Shown: in pieces, positions 47,006 to 56,683 of the stretch
Layout: the number at the start of each line of letters is the position of its first letter
Position numbering within the stretch: position 1 is the first letter of the stretch
Assembly (NCBI GenBank): GCA_965221575.1
Contig: CBDCSM010000006.1
Span: 62,001-126,000, forward strand
DNA from: JAPPHA01 sp965221575
Lineage (GTDB): Bacteria; Pseudomonadota; Alphaproteobacteria; Rhodobacterales; Rhodobacteraceae
Direction: 5' to 3'
DNA length: 64,000 nucleotides
The notes under the pieces: model-generated
Database searches by the model: none
The model's input: the letters and a program-made list of their open reading frames with translations, nothing else
Told to the model about the DNA's origin: nothing
Program-made: the position numbers and the translations under genes

Positions 47006-47803
47006 TCATTTCAGGTCGTAGCCCAACGATTTCCCGGTTTCCTCGCAAATCGACCAAACTTCGAGGGCTCTTTTGTCGCCTTCCACCCAACATCGACGAC
47101 GCTTGCCATCAATGATCCCCCCAACCGCGCTTGCGGTTTCCGGGATGTCGAGAAAACGGGCAATTGCATCCGATACGGTTTGCGCGTCAGCGCACAGATC
47201 CTCGAAACGGATTTCCAGGTATCGATTTGAACCCAGTTCCCTGCCAAACTGGATGGCCCCTTGCACCTGATAGACCCAGGAGGCCGAATTGCGGATGTAA
47301 TCGTCATCGTCATTTGGATCTTTACGCCAACCCAGCCACGCGTAAGCGGCACGAAGTGTTGCTGCACCGACTGGGTGGTCTGTTCGCGATGTCACATGAG
47401 TGCTCCTCAGGCAGGTATCTACAGGATGTCGCACCAAGTGGACGAACCTGACGTTCGGAAATGCCTGTACGACTTCCGGCAGTATCAACATCGTCTCCGG
47501 AAGCTTCCATCCCCAGAGCTGGCCTTCCTTCCATTGGCCCCTCGTGAGAATGTTCTCCGCGCACTCATTCAATGCCTCGTGCCAACGCCCGCACATGGGT
47601 GCGCCATCTGTGAGCTTACTCACGGCGGATTCATATTGTACTCCGATCCATTCGATGGAGTCTTCGGAACCATTCAAACGGTTTCCCAGAAACAAACCGT
47701 GTTCTTGCAGTAGCATGGACAGCAGCCGGGTCCCGCTTCCCCCGCGCCCGGTCGCGGCGACAGGTTGCGAAAGAACGGTTGCAGAGGCTTTGGTCGATCT
47801 CAT
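47006..47803 (-). CDS. Sulfotransferase family protein
   Basis: PAPS-dependent sulfotransferase-like protein of 265 residues. The 5-prime phosphosulfate loop is AATGRGGSGTRLLSMLLQ at about 18-35, and the 3-prime phosphate motif is FVHLVRHPVDTCLRSTH near 120-136, followed by YLEIRFEDLCAD. ATG 47803 has AGGGAGAA upstream; a GTG one codon earlier is possible. It is inverted relative to rsmB and heparinase, which are usually adjacent in related bacteria, so it looks like an insertion. Acceptor unknown; cell-surface polysaccharide is one possibility. Confidence 0.9.
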   Translation of the reverse strand: MRSTKASATVLSQPVAATGRGGSGTRLLSMLLQEHGLFLGNRLNGSEDSIEWIGVQYESAVSKLTDGAPMCGRWHEALNECAENILTRGQWKEGQLWGWKLPETMLILPEVVQAFPNVRFVHLVRHPVDTCLRSTHVTSRTDHPVGAATLRAAYAWLGWRKDPNDDDDYIRNSASWVYQVQGAIQFGRELGSNRYLEIRFEDLCADAQTVSDAIARFLDIPETASAVGGIIDGKRRRCWVEGDKRALEVWSICEETGKSLGYDLK

Positions 47804-48235
47804 CACGGTTCTCCCTGCTCATGGGCACCTGCCGACCCAAGATACTGCACTCTCATCCGGAATATGAAGCGAACATTCTCACATTTTTTGCGGCACCGGG
47901 AAAGAGCCATGTCACCACCCTCTCCACCAGTCGTGCTCTGTTGGGTCGCCGTTGGCAGGTCTGGCAGCAACCCGCCATCAAATCTCCATCCGGTGCCACT
48001 TGACACCCTCAATGCTTCAGGGCGCAGTTTGACGTAGACCTGCGAATGGAGCCAATTTCGCTTGCCGACTATCGCGAAAAAGGAAAATATGCGATGTTTC
48101 CACACGGGATGGATGGATGCCGATGTCGTGAGTCAAGCCTCTGTAAGCCCGCCAAAATCATGAAATCGGGATGCACCCACCACGCACAGTCGCCATATGT
48201 TCTCTCAATTCGAACCTTTTTACGGTCCGGCCTGA
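47804..48235. other. Divergent intergenic region
   Basis: About 430 nt between the divergent sulfotransferase and heparinase genes. No gene is recognised. It should hold both promoters. It contains long AT-rich patches (for example at 47878-47890 and 48072-48090) unlike the surrounding housekeeping DNA. Confidence 0.45.
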
Positions 48236-49924
48236 ATGGCATCATTTCTGACAAGTCTAGGGAACCGGCTCCGGGCAGCAGGTGACAGAAAAGCAATCCG
48301 AAAATCCCGGGGCTATCCGCCCGCATCCGTTACCCGGTTTCGCCCCACGCCCAAGCCCGCGGGGAATCCGGTTCTTGGCACCGAGTTGGTTTCAGGCCGG
48401 TTCTTCCTATCGGGCCGGGAAGTCCTGATTCCGGACAATTCGATCTGGAACCTGAAATTCACGTCGTCACCGCGTTTCGATCTCCTGCACGGCTTTGGCT
48501 GGCTTGATGATCTCGCCTCGGAAGGATCGATCCGCTCGCGATCACTCGCATTGGGCTGGACCCTCGAGTGGATCGAACGATTCGGGCAGGGAGACCATGT
48601 CTGGAACTGGACGCCGGCGATGACCGGGCAGCGTATCGTGCGCTGGCTGAATCATTTCGACTTCCTCACGGCAACGATGGACACGGCGGAAATCGACGGG
48701 TTCGAGGCATCGCTGACCCACCAGATCTGGTTCCTGAACAGGAGGGCGCGTTCTTCGCCAGACGGCCTGCCCGCCCTCGAGGCGCTGACGGGCTTGATCT
48801 ACGGAATCGCCGCGATCGACCTGCGCCCGACGCTGGCGGTCCGTGCGTCGGGTTGGGTCACGTCCTGGATTTCGCGAAACATCGGCCCGGACGGCGGTCT
48901 GCAATCAAGGAATCCGCAGCAGCTCTCCCAGGCACTCGTATTCATGTCCTGGGCGGCCGACGCGATCAGGGCGTGTGGCCGGGAGCCGTCGCAACTGCAT
49001 ATCGATGCAATGCAGCGGGCAGCGGGGGCGGTTAGGAATCTTCGGCTCGGAAACGGTGCACTTGCGCGGTTTCATGGAGGAGATGCGGGGGCGACCGCCC
49101 TGATCGACCACACGATCGCGGAACTCGGTCATGACCCTGCTGATGACAAGGCATCATCAATGGGATTCACCAGGATGACCAATGGCGCATCGGTCCTGGT
49201 CATGGACACCGGATTCTGGCCGGAATCGGTGCACCGGGACATGGTTTTTTCCTCGACGCTGGCATTCGAGTTCACATCCGGCCGTAGTCCCCTGTTGATC
49301 AATGCAGGGCCGGCCATCCTGGATGACGCAGACAGCGCGGAGTTCGCGAGGTCACCGGCGGCACACAACACGCTCTGGATTTCAGATGGCCTCTACCCTC
49401 TCGACGCGCCTCCGATCAGGCCTGATCCACCGGGAACCGTAACCGCGAGAACCGGGTACAATCACCACGGATCGGCACTTCTTGCCGATCACGACGGTTA
49501 CGCGGGCAGTTTTGGTGTTGTCCATTCCCGGCGGGTCGAACTGACCGAAAACGGGTTTGCTCTCCGGGGTGAGGACCGGCTTCATCCGGACACGCCCGGG
49601 AGTGGGAGCGAACGAACGTCAGAGCCCCGGCCGAAAGGCGAACCAGGAAGTACCGTTCTGATCGGGTTCTGTGTCCATCCAGGCGTCACGGTCCGCGTTG
49701 ACAGCGATGACAGTGTCGTTCATCTCGTGCTGCCGAATGACGAGACATGGGAATTCGGGATAAGCGGTGGCGCCCTGGCACTCCTTCCCGCAACGGTGAT
49801 GGAATTGGATCGAAATGAACTGGTCTCCACGACCCGAATCGTGGTGTCGTCACGGATTCAGCATCCCGAGAGCCTCATCCGGTGGTCGTTCGTGTGCGTT
49901 GACAGGGGCAGGTCCCTGATCTGA
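48236..49924 (+). CDS. Heparinase II/III family protein
   Basis: A 562-residue polysaccharide-lyase-fold protein. An N-terminal alpha-toroid-like region with WNWTPAMTGQRIVRWLNH leads into the heparinase II/III beta-sandwich with ALARFHGGDAGATALIDH, TRMTNGASVLVMDTGFWPES, RSPAAHNTLWISDG (His candidates) and SHSRRVELTENG-like residues. No clear signal peptide is seen. It lies between rsmB and purH as in many alphaproteobacteria, where its substrate is not established. Confidence 0.92.
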   Translation: MASFLTSLGNRLRAAGDRKAIRKSRGYPPASVTRFRPTPKPAGNPVLGTELVSGRFFLSGREVLIPDNSIWNLKFTSSPRFDLLHGFGWLDDLASEGSIRSRSLALGWTLEWIERFGQGDHVWNWTPAMTGQRIVRWLNHFDFLTATMDTAEIDGFEASLTHQIWFLNRRARSSPDGLPALEALTGLIYGIAAIDLRPTLAVRASGWVTSWISRNIGPDGGLQSRNPQQLSQALVFMSWAADAIRACGREPSQLHIDAMQRAAGAVRNLRLGNGALARFHGGDAGATALIDHTIAELGHDPADDKASSMGFTRMTNGASVLVMDTGFWPESVHRDMVFSSTLAFEFTSGRSPLLINAGPAILDDADSAEFARSPAAHNTLWISDGLYPLDAPPIRPDPPGTVTARTGYNHHGSALLADHDGYAGSFGVVHSRRVELTENGFALRGEDRLHPDTPGSGSERTSEPRPKGEPGSTVLIGFCVHPGVTVRVDSDDSVVHLVLPNDETWEFGISGGALALLPATVMELDRNELVSTTRIVVSSRIQHPESLIRWSFVCVDRGRSLI

Positions 49925-50036
49925 TCGCACGACCAGGATGTCTCGCTGGCGACAACAGTTGCACAGGCGACAAGATTGCAGTGACCCCGGCACGCCGTAC
50001 CGAGGCTGGTGGATAACAAAGGGTGGAAAACGAAAC

Positions 50037-51665
50037 ATGCCGACGAGAACGAGGTCCCGGGAAAGAAACACGCCGAACGACGTTGTCCGTATACGCCGGG
50101 CGTTGATTTCCGTTTCAGACAAGTCGGGACTAGACGACCTTGTCCAGGTCCTGGACCGGTTCGGTATCGAAATCATCTCGACCGGCGCAACGGCTTCGGC
50201 AATTCGGCGGACCGGGGCGGAAGTCCGGGAAGTTTCGGATCTGACCGGACACCCGGAGATCATGGATGGACGGGTCAAGACACTTCATCCCGTGGTCCAT
50301 GGCGGCTTGCTTGCCGACCCGGGCGACAGCACTCATGTGCAGGCGATGGCGGACCACGGAATCGAGTCCGTGCAGCTCCTGATCGTAAATCTCTACCCGT
50401 TCGAATCCACCGTTGCCGGTGGCTCGGACCCCGAGTCCTGCATCGAGAACATCGACATTGGCGGTCCGGCAATGATCCGTGCGGCAGCGAAGAACCATGC
50501 GCATGTTTGCGCGATCGCCGACGTCGCCGACTATCGGAAGCTGATCGATGAAATGGAACTGACCGGTGGGGGAACCCGCCTTGCGTTCCGCCGAGAGTTG
50601 GCCGAGATCGCCTTTTCGAGAACGGCTTCATACGACGCGGCCGTCGCGAACTGGATGTCCTCGCAGACCGGCGTGACCACGCCGCGCCGGACGAGGACCG
50701 TAACCGGCCGGTTCGTGCGAACACTCCGTTACGGGGAAAACCCGCACCAGGGAGCGAGCCTTTATTCGGACGGCTCGGGACGGCCCGGGCCGGTTTCAGC
50801 CAGGCAGCTGCAGGGCAAGGAGCTTTCGTACAACAATTACTGCGACCTCGACGCCGGACTCGGACTGATTTCGGAGTTTCGCCCGGATGTCGACGGTGCG
50901 GCCTGCGTCATTATCAAGCACGGCAATCCATGCGGAGTCGCGTGCAGGTCAACGGTTCTGGACGCGTATCTTGCCGCGCTGAACTGTGATCCCGACTCCG
51001 CCTTCGGCGGAATTGTCTGTATCAACACCAGGCTGACGAAGGACGTCTCCAAGGCGATTTCCAGCGTGTTTACGGAAGTCGTATCCGCCCCTTCCATCGA
51101 CCGCCGCGCGGCGAGGACCCTCGCGGCCAGGACCAGTCTCAGGCTCCTGGAAGTTGACCCGGTTCCCGACCATTTGCGCCCCCGCGAACTGATGCGGCCG
51201 ATCGCGGGCGGTTTCCTCATGCAGGACTCCGGCGGGGATTCCACTGGTCTTGACGCCGTCACGACTGTCACTGAAAGGCATCCATCCGATGATGAGGTCG
51301 GTGACATGTTGTTCGCCTGGCGGGTGGTCAAACATGTCACGTCCAATGCAGTCGTCTATTGCCGGGACCGGGCAACCGCGGGAATTGGAGCTGGCCAGAT
51401 GAGCCGCGTGGACAGCGCCCGGATCGCCGGCTGGAAGGCCGGGGACAAGTCCTCGACGGGAGAGAACGGCGGTTCCGGCCAGGGACTGGCGGCGGCGTCG
51501 GACGCATTCCTGCCATTTCCGGACGCGATTTCCCAAATGGCGGCGGCCGGAGTCACCGCGCTCATTCAACCCGGCGGCTCCCGCGGCGATTCCGAAGTCA
51601 TTCAGGTCGCGAACGACGCCGGGATCGCGATGATGTTCACGGGAGTCCGGCAATTCAGCCATTGA
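50037..51665 (+). CDS. purH: Bifunctional AICAR transformylase/IMP cyclohydrolase
   Basis: Carries out the last two steps of IMP synthesis; 542 residues. The IMP cyclohydrolase half has RALISVSDKSGLDDLVQVL, STGATASAIR and VKTLHPVVHGGLLA. The AICAR transformylase half has LRYGENPHQGASLY, KELSYNNYCDLDA, and the catalytic KHGNPCGVA, ending VIQPGGSRGDSE-type residues. The ATG at 50037 was chosen over the longer open frame to 49938, which is unconserved. It follows heparinase by 112 nt. Confidence 0.97.
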   Translation: MPTRTRSRERNTPNDVVRIRRALISVSDKSGLDDLVQVLDRFGIEIISTGATASAIRRTGAEVREVSDLTGHPEIMDGRVKTLHPVVHGGLLADPGDSTHVQAMADHGIESVQLLIVNLYPFESTVAGGSDPESCIENIDIGGPAMIRAAAKNHAHVCAIADVADYRKLIDEMELTGGGTRLAFRRELAEIAFSRTASYDAAVANWMSSQTGVTTPRRTRTVTGRFVRTLRYGENPHQGASLYSDGSGRPGPVSARQLQGKELSYNNYCDLDAGLGLISEFRPDVDGAACVIIKHGNPCGVACRSTVLDAYLAALNCDPDSAFGGIVCINTRLTKDVSKAISSVFTEVVSAPSIDRRAARTLAARTSLRLLEVDPVPDHLRPRELMRPIAGGFLMQDSGGDSTGLDAVTTVTERHPSDDEVGDMLFAWRVVKHVTSNAVVYCRDRATAGIGAGQMSRVDSARIAGWKAGDKSSTGENGGSGQGLAAASDAFLPFPDAISQMAAAGVTALIQPGGSRGDSEVIQVANDAGIAMMFTGVRQFSH

Positions 51666-51768
51666 TGCTGCCGCGCGGAAACCGTGAGACGGGATGCCGT
51701 TCCCTTTGCCGAATGTCCGGTCTCCACGATCGGCACGCCGATTCTGACGGCCGCTGTCGACGGCCGGC

Positions 51769-52875
51769 TTACTGGTCGGTGCCGAGCACGCCCCGTTCGA
51801 TCTGGTCCGCCTCGATTGATTCGAACAGCGCCCTGAAATTGCCTTCGCCGAATCCATCGTCACCCTTGCGCTGGATGAACTCGAAAAAGATCGGTCCGAC
51901 CAGGGTTTTCGAGAAGATCTGCAGGAGAACCCGGGTTTCGCCGCCATTCACGACGCCTTCACCGTCTATCAGGACCCCGTGTTTCATCATCCGGTCGATC
52001 GGCTCTTCATGCCCCTCAACGCGGTCGTGTGACATGGCGTAGTAAGTCCTGGGCGGGGGAGGCATGAACTCGATCCCGTTGCCGGAGATCCGGTCGATCG
52101 ACTCGTAGATGTCTTCCGAGGCCACGGCGATGTGCTGGATGCCTTCGCCCTTGTATTCACGCAGGTATTCCTCGATCTGGCTGTGATCGTCCGCGCTTTC
52201 GTTGATCGGAATGCGGATCTTGCCGTCGGGCGATGTCAGCGCGCGCGAGAACAGGCCGGTCTGTTTGCCCTTGATGTCGAAAAAGCGGATCTCGCGAAAA
52301 TTGAACGCCCTGGAATAGAAGTCGTACCAGGTGCTCATGTTTCCGCGCACCACGTTGTGCGTCAAGTGATCGAGATAGTAGAAACCGGCGCCCCGGGGTC
52401 TCGGGTCGCGGACGCCCGCCCATTCGAATTCGGATTCATAACACGACCCGCCCTCGCCGTAGGTCTCGACGAAATACAGCAATGACCCGCCGATTCCGAT
52501 CACGGCCGGCACGTCGAGCGACTTGTCCCTGCCGGTATATTCCTCGGCTCCGTAGTCGAGTGCGCATTTCAGGGCATGCCGGGCGTCGACGACACGCCAG
52601 GCCATGGCCGGCGCACACGGTCCGTGAGCTTCGACAAAGCGCGCGGCGTGGCAACCGGGCTCGTTGTTGATGATGAAATTGATATCGCCCTGCCGAAAGA
52701 GGCTGATGTCCCTTGACTTGTGCCGGGCAACCTCGACGTAACCCATCATCCTGAACAACTCGTGAAGCCGCGCCGCGTCCGGATGGGCGAACTCCACGAA
52801 CTCGAACCCGTCCGTGCCCGCGACATTGACCGCGTCAATCCTGGCTTTCGGTGCATCATGTGGAAACGGACCCAT
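51769..52875 (-). CDS. hpd: 4-hydroxyphenylpyruvate dioxygenase-like protein
   Basis: Fe(II) dioxygenase of 368 residues with two VOC domains. Metal ligands are visible in DHLTHNVVRGN, QHIAVASEDI and the C-terminal FFEFIQRKGDDGFGEGNF, the pattern of HPD and hydroxymandelate synthase. GDRDE-type gating residues cannot distinguish the two. The ATG at 52875 has AGGAGG upstream; the frame is open to 52998 but without conservation. Reaction expected: 4-hydroxyphenylpyruvate to homogentisate in tyrosine catabolism. No hmgA or other tyrosine gene is adjacent. Confidence 0.9.
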   Translation of the reverse strand: MGPFPHDAPKARIDAVNVAGTDGFEFVEFAHPDAARLHELFRMMGYVEVARHKSRDISLFRQGDINFIINNEPGCHAARFVEAHGPCAPAMAWRVVDARHALKCALDYGAEEYTGRDKSLDVPAVIGIGGSLLYFVETYGEGGSCYESEFEWAGVRDPRPRGAGFYYLDHLTHNVVRGNMSTWYDFYSRAFNFREIRFFDIKGKQTGLFSRALTSPDGKIRIPINESADDHSQIEEYLREYKGEGIQHIAVASEDIYESIDRISGNGIEFMPPPPRTYYAMSHDRVEGHEEPIDRMMKHGVLIDGEGVVNGGETRVLLQIFSKTLVGPIFFEFIQRKGDDGFGEGNFRALFESIEADQIERGVLGTDQ

Positions 52876-53227
52876 GGTCGTCCTCCTGTTTTGGTCCGCG
52901 CTCACGTGCCCTTCGCGCGAAAAAAACAAGATCCCGGCCCGCGGGGACCGGCTGTTCGTGCGCCCGGCATTGGCGCGACAGTCCGGTCGCGTCCCCATCG
53001 CATGGCGAGAGGTGACATGTCAATCGGTCGCTCCGATGCGCAATTGCGGGTCAAGGCAACTTGCGGGCGACCTGTCTCGTTTCGGCCAGGCACCCGCCTC
53101 GTCGCCTGCGCGCCTGTCCGCGGAATCGCTGAACCGCTTGACTTGGGAAGCGGTTCAGAATTTCCTGTCCCGCACTGCATGTGGCACCACGTGACCGGCC
53201 GCCGCGCTCAACCAGAAAGAAATCGCC
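52876..53227. other. Divergent intergenic region
   Basis: About 350 nt between hpd and the DUF899 gene, presumably containing both promoters. No gene is recognised. Confidence 0.45.
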
Positions 53228-53830
53228 ATGACAGACCAGGACATCACGGATCTCGAAAAACAGATCGCCGAACTTACCATGACCCTGAACAAGGAGCGCG
53301 GCAAGCTCACGCCGGCACCCGTACCGAATTACCTGTTTCAGACCCTGGAAGGCGAAATTTCTCTTCTCGGCCTGTTCGGCGGTCGGGAAAGGCTGCTTGC
53401 CATCCACAACATGGGCCAGGGTTGCAGGTATTGCACGTTGTGGGCCGACGGTTTCAACGGATTGCTCCCGCATCTTGAATCGGTCATGTCCGTCGTGCTC
53501 CTGTCCAGGGACCCACCTGAACTCCAGCGTGACTTTGCGGGATCACGCAACTGGCGGTTCCGCCTCGCGTCGCACGGTGGTGGTGACTACATCCGCGAGC
53601 AAACGGTGATGTCGGGTGTCGACAACATGCCGGGAGTCGTCGTTTACACGCGATCCGACGAACGCGTATTTCGCTCGGGCAGCGCGGTTTTCGGGCCAGG
53701 TGACCTGTATTGCCCCATGTGGAACCTGTTGGGTCTTGCCGGCCTTGGCGACGACCCATGGACTCCCCAGTTTCGTTACTGGACGCGCCCGGAACAACTC
53801 GATGACGGCGGGGAAAACGTCATCGACTAG
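53228..53830 (+). CDS. DUF899 thioredoxin-fold protein
   Basis: A 200-residue protein of the DUF899 group, a thioredoxin-like family. The N-terminal helix (TDLEKQIAELTMTLNKERGK) precedes the fold, and the redox-site region reads GQGCRYCTLWADGFNG with a C-x-x-C pair (C-R-Y-C). FRSGSAVFGPGDLYCPMWNL is a conserved C-terminal block. The family lacks a firmly established role. It ends about 200 nt before the RraA gene, in opposite orientation. Confidence 0.85.
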   Translation: MTDQDITDLEKQIAELTMTLNKERGKLTPAPVPNYLFQTLEGEISLLGLFGGRERLLAIHNMGQGCRYCTLWADGFNGLLPHLESVMSVVLLSRDPPELQRDFAGSRNWRFRLASHGGGDYIREQTVMSGVDNMPGVVVYTRSDERVFRSGSAVFGPGDLYCPMWNLLGLAGLGDDPWTPQFRYWTRPEQLDDGGENVID

Positions 53831-54034
53831 TCGACAGTCGACTCACAGACTCGGGCGGCGCCTGAATTTCGCCGCGACCCGCGATCTCGAACGACGCCAG
53901 GTCACCGTCATCTAGCCCCGCCGGGGCGCCTCTCCTTTCCTGTTCGGGGAACGTATCGCCAATCGCCGACGAGGAAACACCCGGGTCCTTTCGCGTCCCC
54001 GCCCGAACGAGGGGGCGGTCGGCGGACCCGGGCT

Positions 54035-54745
54035 TCAAACCCTCTTCGCTTCGAATTCCGCCCAGGCCTCCTCGAGCCTGTCGATGTCGAACCCCGGCTC
54101 GCGGGCGGGCCCGAGCACGATAGACTCGCGTGCGACCATGGTTTCGATGGCGCCCTTCAGGGCAGGAATGACGTCCCGGGGAATGACCAGCGCACCGTGC
54201 CGGTCGGCATGGATGAGTTCACCCTGCTCGACATCCATTCCCATGATTCTGACCGGCGTGCCGATTTCGACAACATGGACGAAACCGTGGCTTACCCCGA
54301 TGGAGCCCGCCAGGATCGGGAAGCCGTCGTCGATCGCTCCGAGATCGCGCATCGCGCCATTCGTGACGGCGCCGGCAAGCCCGAGCCCCTTGTGAACGGC
54401 GACGTGAACCTCTCCCCACCATGCGGCGGTACTACCCGGGTAATCCGTGTCCTCGATGACCGCGACGGTCGGGCCGGTCCCTGAAGCCATCGAACGATAA
54501 TACTCCATCCGTCGGGCGCGCAGGACGTCGGGTGAGTCAACCGGCGGCAGGAGACCGGCGATCCGGGCGGTTCGCGCAACCCCGACGATGGCCGGAGCTT
54601 CGGGAGCGGTGTGCTGCATCGTACCGCGCGTATGGTGGTTGAATCCCCGCGTTCCCTGAGCGACTTCGATCGCGTTGCAAACAGTCGGCGTATCGACCGA
54701 GCGGAGGAGTGTGAGAAGGTCTTCGGGGATTACATTCTGAGCCAA
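54035..54745 (-). CDS. RraA-family protein (aldolase/decarboxylase-like)
   Basis: A 236-residue member of the RraA/HMG-aldolase family. Conserved elements include GAVTNGAMRDLGAIDDGFPI with the catalytic-site Arg-Asp pair (R-D), and GELIHADRHGALVIPRDV, where the family has a metal-binding Asp. Such proteins are either RNase E inhibitors or oxaloacetate decarboxylase/4-hydroxy-4-methyl-2-oxoglutarate aldolases; a location behind a sugar transporter and a hydrolase favours a catabolic role. It overlaps the upstream hydrolase gene by 16 nt. Confidence 0.88.
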   Translation of the reverse strand: MAQNVIPEDLLTLLRSVDTPTVCNAIEVAQGTRGFNHHTRGTMQHTAPEAPAIVGVARTARIAGLLPPVDSPDVLRARRMEYYRSMASGTGPTVAVIEDTDYPGSTAAWWGEVHVAVHKGLGLAGAVTNGAMRDLGAIDDGFPILAGSIGVSHGFVHVVEIGTPVRIMGMDVEQGELIHADRHGALVIPRDVIPALKGAIETMVARESIVLGPAREPGFDIDRLEEAWAEFEAKRV

Positions 54746-55425
54746 TGCCTCAATTCCTCGTTCGTTTTTTCCGGTTGCTCCAGTGTCGGCATGTGGCCAG
54801 CTCCGGCAATGACCGCCAGCCGCGATCCCGCGATCAGGTCGTGCATCAGCTCATGGCGCTCGACCGGGCACAGGCGATCCTCTTCACCGCAGAGCACGAG
54901 CGAAGGGACGTTGATTTTCCTCAACGTGTCGCATTGGTCAGGGCGATGCCGAACGGCATGGGACTGATCCCTGAACACGTCGCTACCCAGTTCTTCGGCC
55001 ATGTCCATGCAAAGATCGAGTATCCGTCCCTTGTCCGGCCCGTTCGCCAGGTAATTCGGCTTCATTTCGTCGCGCATGACCGCACGCAGTTCTCCGTACC
55101 GAACCCTTTCCGCCTGCAGGGCGCGAACGGTATCCATCTCGGGTGGATCAGCGAGCGGGTTCGTGTCCATTAGCGCCAGGCGTTGAACGCGGTCAGGGGC
55201 TTGCCGGATGATCTCCATTGCCACGATTCCACCCAAGGACAGGCCGGCAAGGGCGAATCGCGGTGGCGACTGCTCGAGAACCCGACGTGCCAGTCCGGAA
55301 ATCGTGGCCTCGCCCATGAGCGGAACGAACATGACCACGCGATCGGGTGAAAAGGCCGCAATTTGCGGAGCAAAGAGCCGCACGTCGCACATCATGCCTG
55401 GAAGGAACACGAGAGGTTCCCCCAT
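54730..55425 (-). CDS. Alpha/beta hydrolase
   Basis: A 231-residue esterase-type hydrolase. The nucleophile elbow is G-L-S63-L-G-G in FALAGLSLGGIVAM, the acid is D183 in CGEEDRLCP, and the catalytic His is H211 in GAGHMPTLEQPE. The start at ATG 55425 (GEPLVFLPGMMCDVRLF) fits the fold; a longer open frame reaches 55659 but is unconserved. It is about 200 nt downstream of the ABC ATPase and overlaps RraA, so it is likely co-transcribed. Substrate unknown; enol-lactonase-like activity is possible. Confidence 0.88.
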   Translation of the reverse strand: MGEPLVFLPGMMCDVRLFAPQIAAFSPDRVVMFVPLMGEATISGLARRVLEQSPPRFALAGLSLGGIVAMEIIRQAPDRVQRLALMDTNPLADPPEMDTVRALQAERVRYGELRAVMRDEMKPNYLANGPDKGRILDLCMDMAEELGSDVFRDQSHAVRHRPDQCDTLRKINVPSLVLCGEEDRLCPVERHELMHDLIAGSRLAVIAGAGHMPTLEQPEKTNEELRHWLRM

Positions 55426-55624
55426 CAGCCAGTCCGCCCCGTGACTTCCGGGCGAACGCCCTGCCCCGCCGCAATTCCTGCCTGTCCCGTACGCCGCCCG
55501 ATGACCGTGACGATCAAACTCCCGGCGGAACCGCTCCGGTGTTCGAAAACCAGCGGCATCGGACGCGACCGGGACATGGACGCCGCGACTGCCGGCAGAG
55601 CGCGATACACGCGACGACACATGC

Positions 55625-56683
55625 TCAAATCCGGATGCGGCTGCCGCTTTCGGGATCAAACAGGTAAAGATGTTCGCTGTTCAGGGATATGCCCACGATG
55701 TCGTCCTGATCTTTCCGCAAGTGCCTGTCACCCTTGGCGATCACACGCTGTTGACCCCACCGGATCGTCAGCAACGTCGCTTCGCCCGTGTTTTCGAACG
55801 CGTATATCCTGACGTCGACATCGCCTTGGCCCATTTCCTGTACACGCATGTCATCGGCGCGAACGCCCAGAACGACCTGCGCGCGATCCGGGGATTCGAC
55901 GCCGACGAGCTGGTTGCCACCGGAAGTCACGAACATGCCGTCCCGAATCGAACCATCGATGAGGTTCATCGCCGGTGAGCCGATAAACCCCGCCACGAAA
56001 AGATTGGCGGGATCATTGTAGATCTCGTCGGGCGTGCCGAGCTGCTGGATAACGCCGTTGTTCATGACCGCCACGCGGTCCGCGAGCGTCATCGCCTCGA
56101 TCTGGTCGTGCGTAACATAGATGGTCGTGATCTTGAGTTCCCGGCTGAGGTGCTTGAGTTCGGCCCGCATCGATACGCGAAGCTTGGCGTCGAGATTCGA
56201 CAACGGCTCGTCCATGAGAAAGACCATGGGCGTGCGCACGATCGCGCGGGCCAGGGCGACACGCTGACGCTGTCCGCCCGAAAGTTCCCTCGGCCTGCGG
56301 CTCAGGAACTGGGTCAGCTCCACCTGACCGGCCGCCCTTTCCACGCGAGGTCCGATTTCGGGTTTTTGAACCCCGCGAACCCTGAGAGGATAGGCGATGT
56401 TCTCGGACACTGTCATGTGAGGGTAGAGACCGTAGTTCTGGAACACCATCGCCACGTCGCGATCCTTTGGCAGGTCGTCGTTGACCATGCGATCGCCGAT
56501 CCAGACTTCGCCGTTGGTCGGTTCCTCCAGTCCCGCGATCATCCGCATGGTGGTTGTCTTCCCGCACCCCGAGGGCCCGAGAAGCACCAGGAACTCCCTG
56601 TCCCTGATTTCGAGCGACTGGTTGTCGACACCGACGAAATCGCCCCAGCGCTTGGTCAGATCCTTGAGGACAACCCTGGCCAT
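55625..56683 (-). CDS. Carbohydrate ABC transporter ATPase (UgpC/MalK family)
   Basis: Cytoplasmic ATPase of 352 residues. Walker A is GPSGCGKTT at 36-44, the signature is LSGGQRQRVALARAI, Walker B is VFLMDEPLSNLDAKLR, and a C-terminal TOBE domain follows. It overlaps the permease stop by one base (TAATG). The order binding protein - permease F - permease G - ATPase is that of a complete sugar or polyol importer. Confidence 0.94.
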   Translation of the reverse strand: MARVVLKDLTKRWGDFVGVDNQSLEIRDREFLVLLGPSGCGKTTTMRMIAGLEEPTNGEVWIGDRMVNDDLPKDRDVAMVFQNYGLYPHMTVSENIAYPLRVRGVQKPEIGPRVERAAGQVELTQFLSRRPRELSGGQRQRVALARAIVRTPMVFLMDEPLSNLDAKLRVSMRAELKHLSRELKITTIYVTHDQIEAMTLADRVAVMNNGVIQQLGTPDEIYNDPANLFVAGFIGSPAMNLIDGSIRDGMFVTSGGNQLVGVESPDRAQVVLGVRADDMRVQEMGQGDVDVRIYAFENTGEATLLTIRWGQQRVIAKGDRHLRKDQDDIVGISLNSEHLYLFDPESGSRIRI

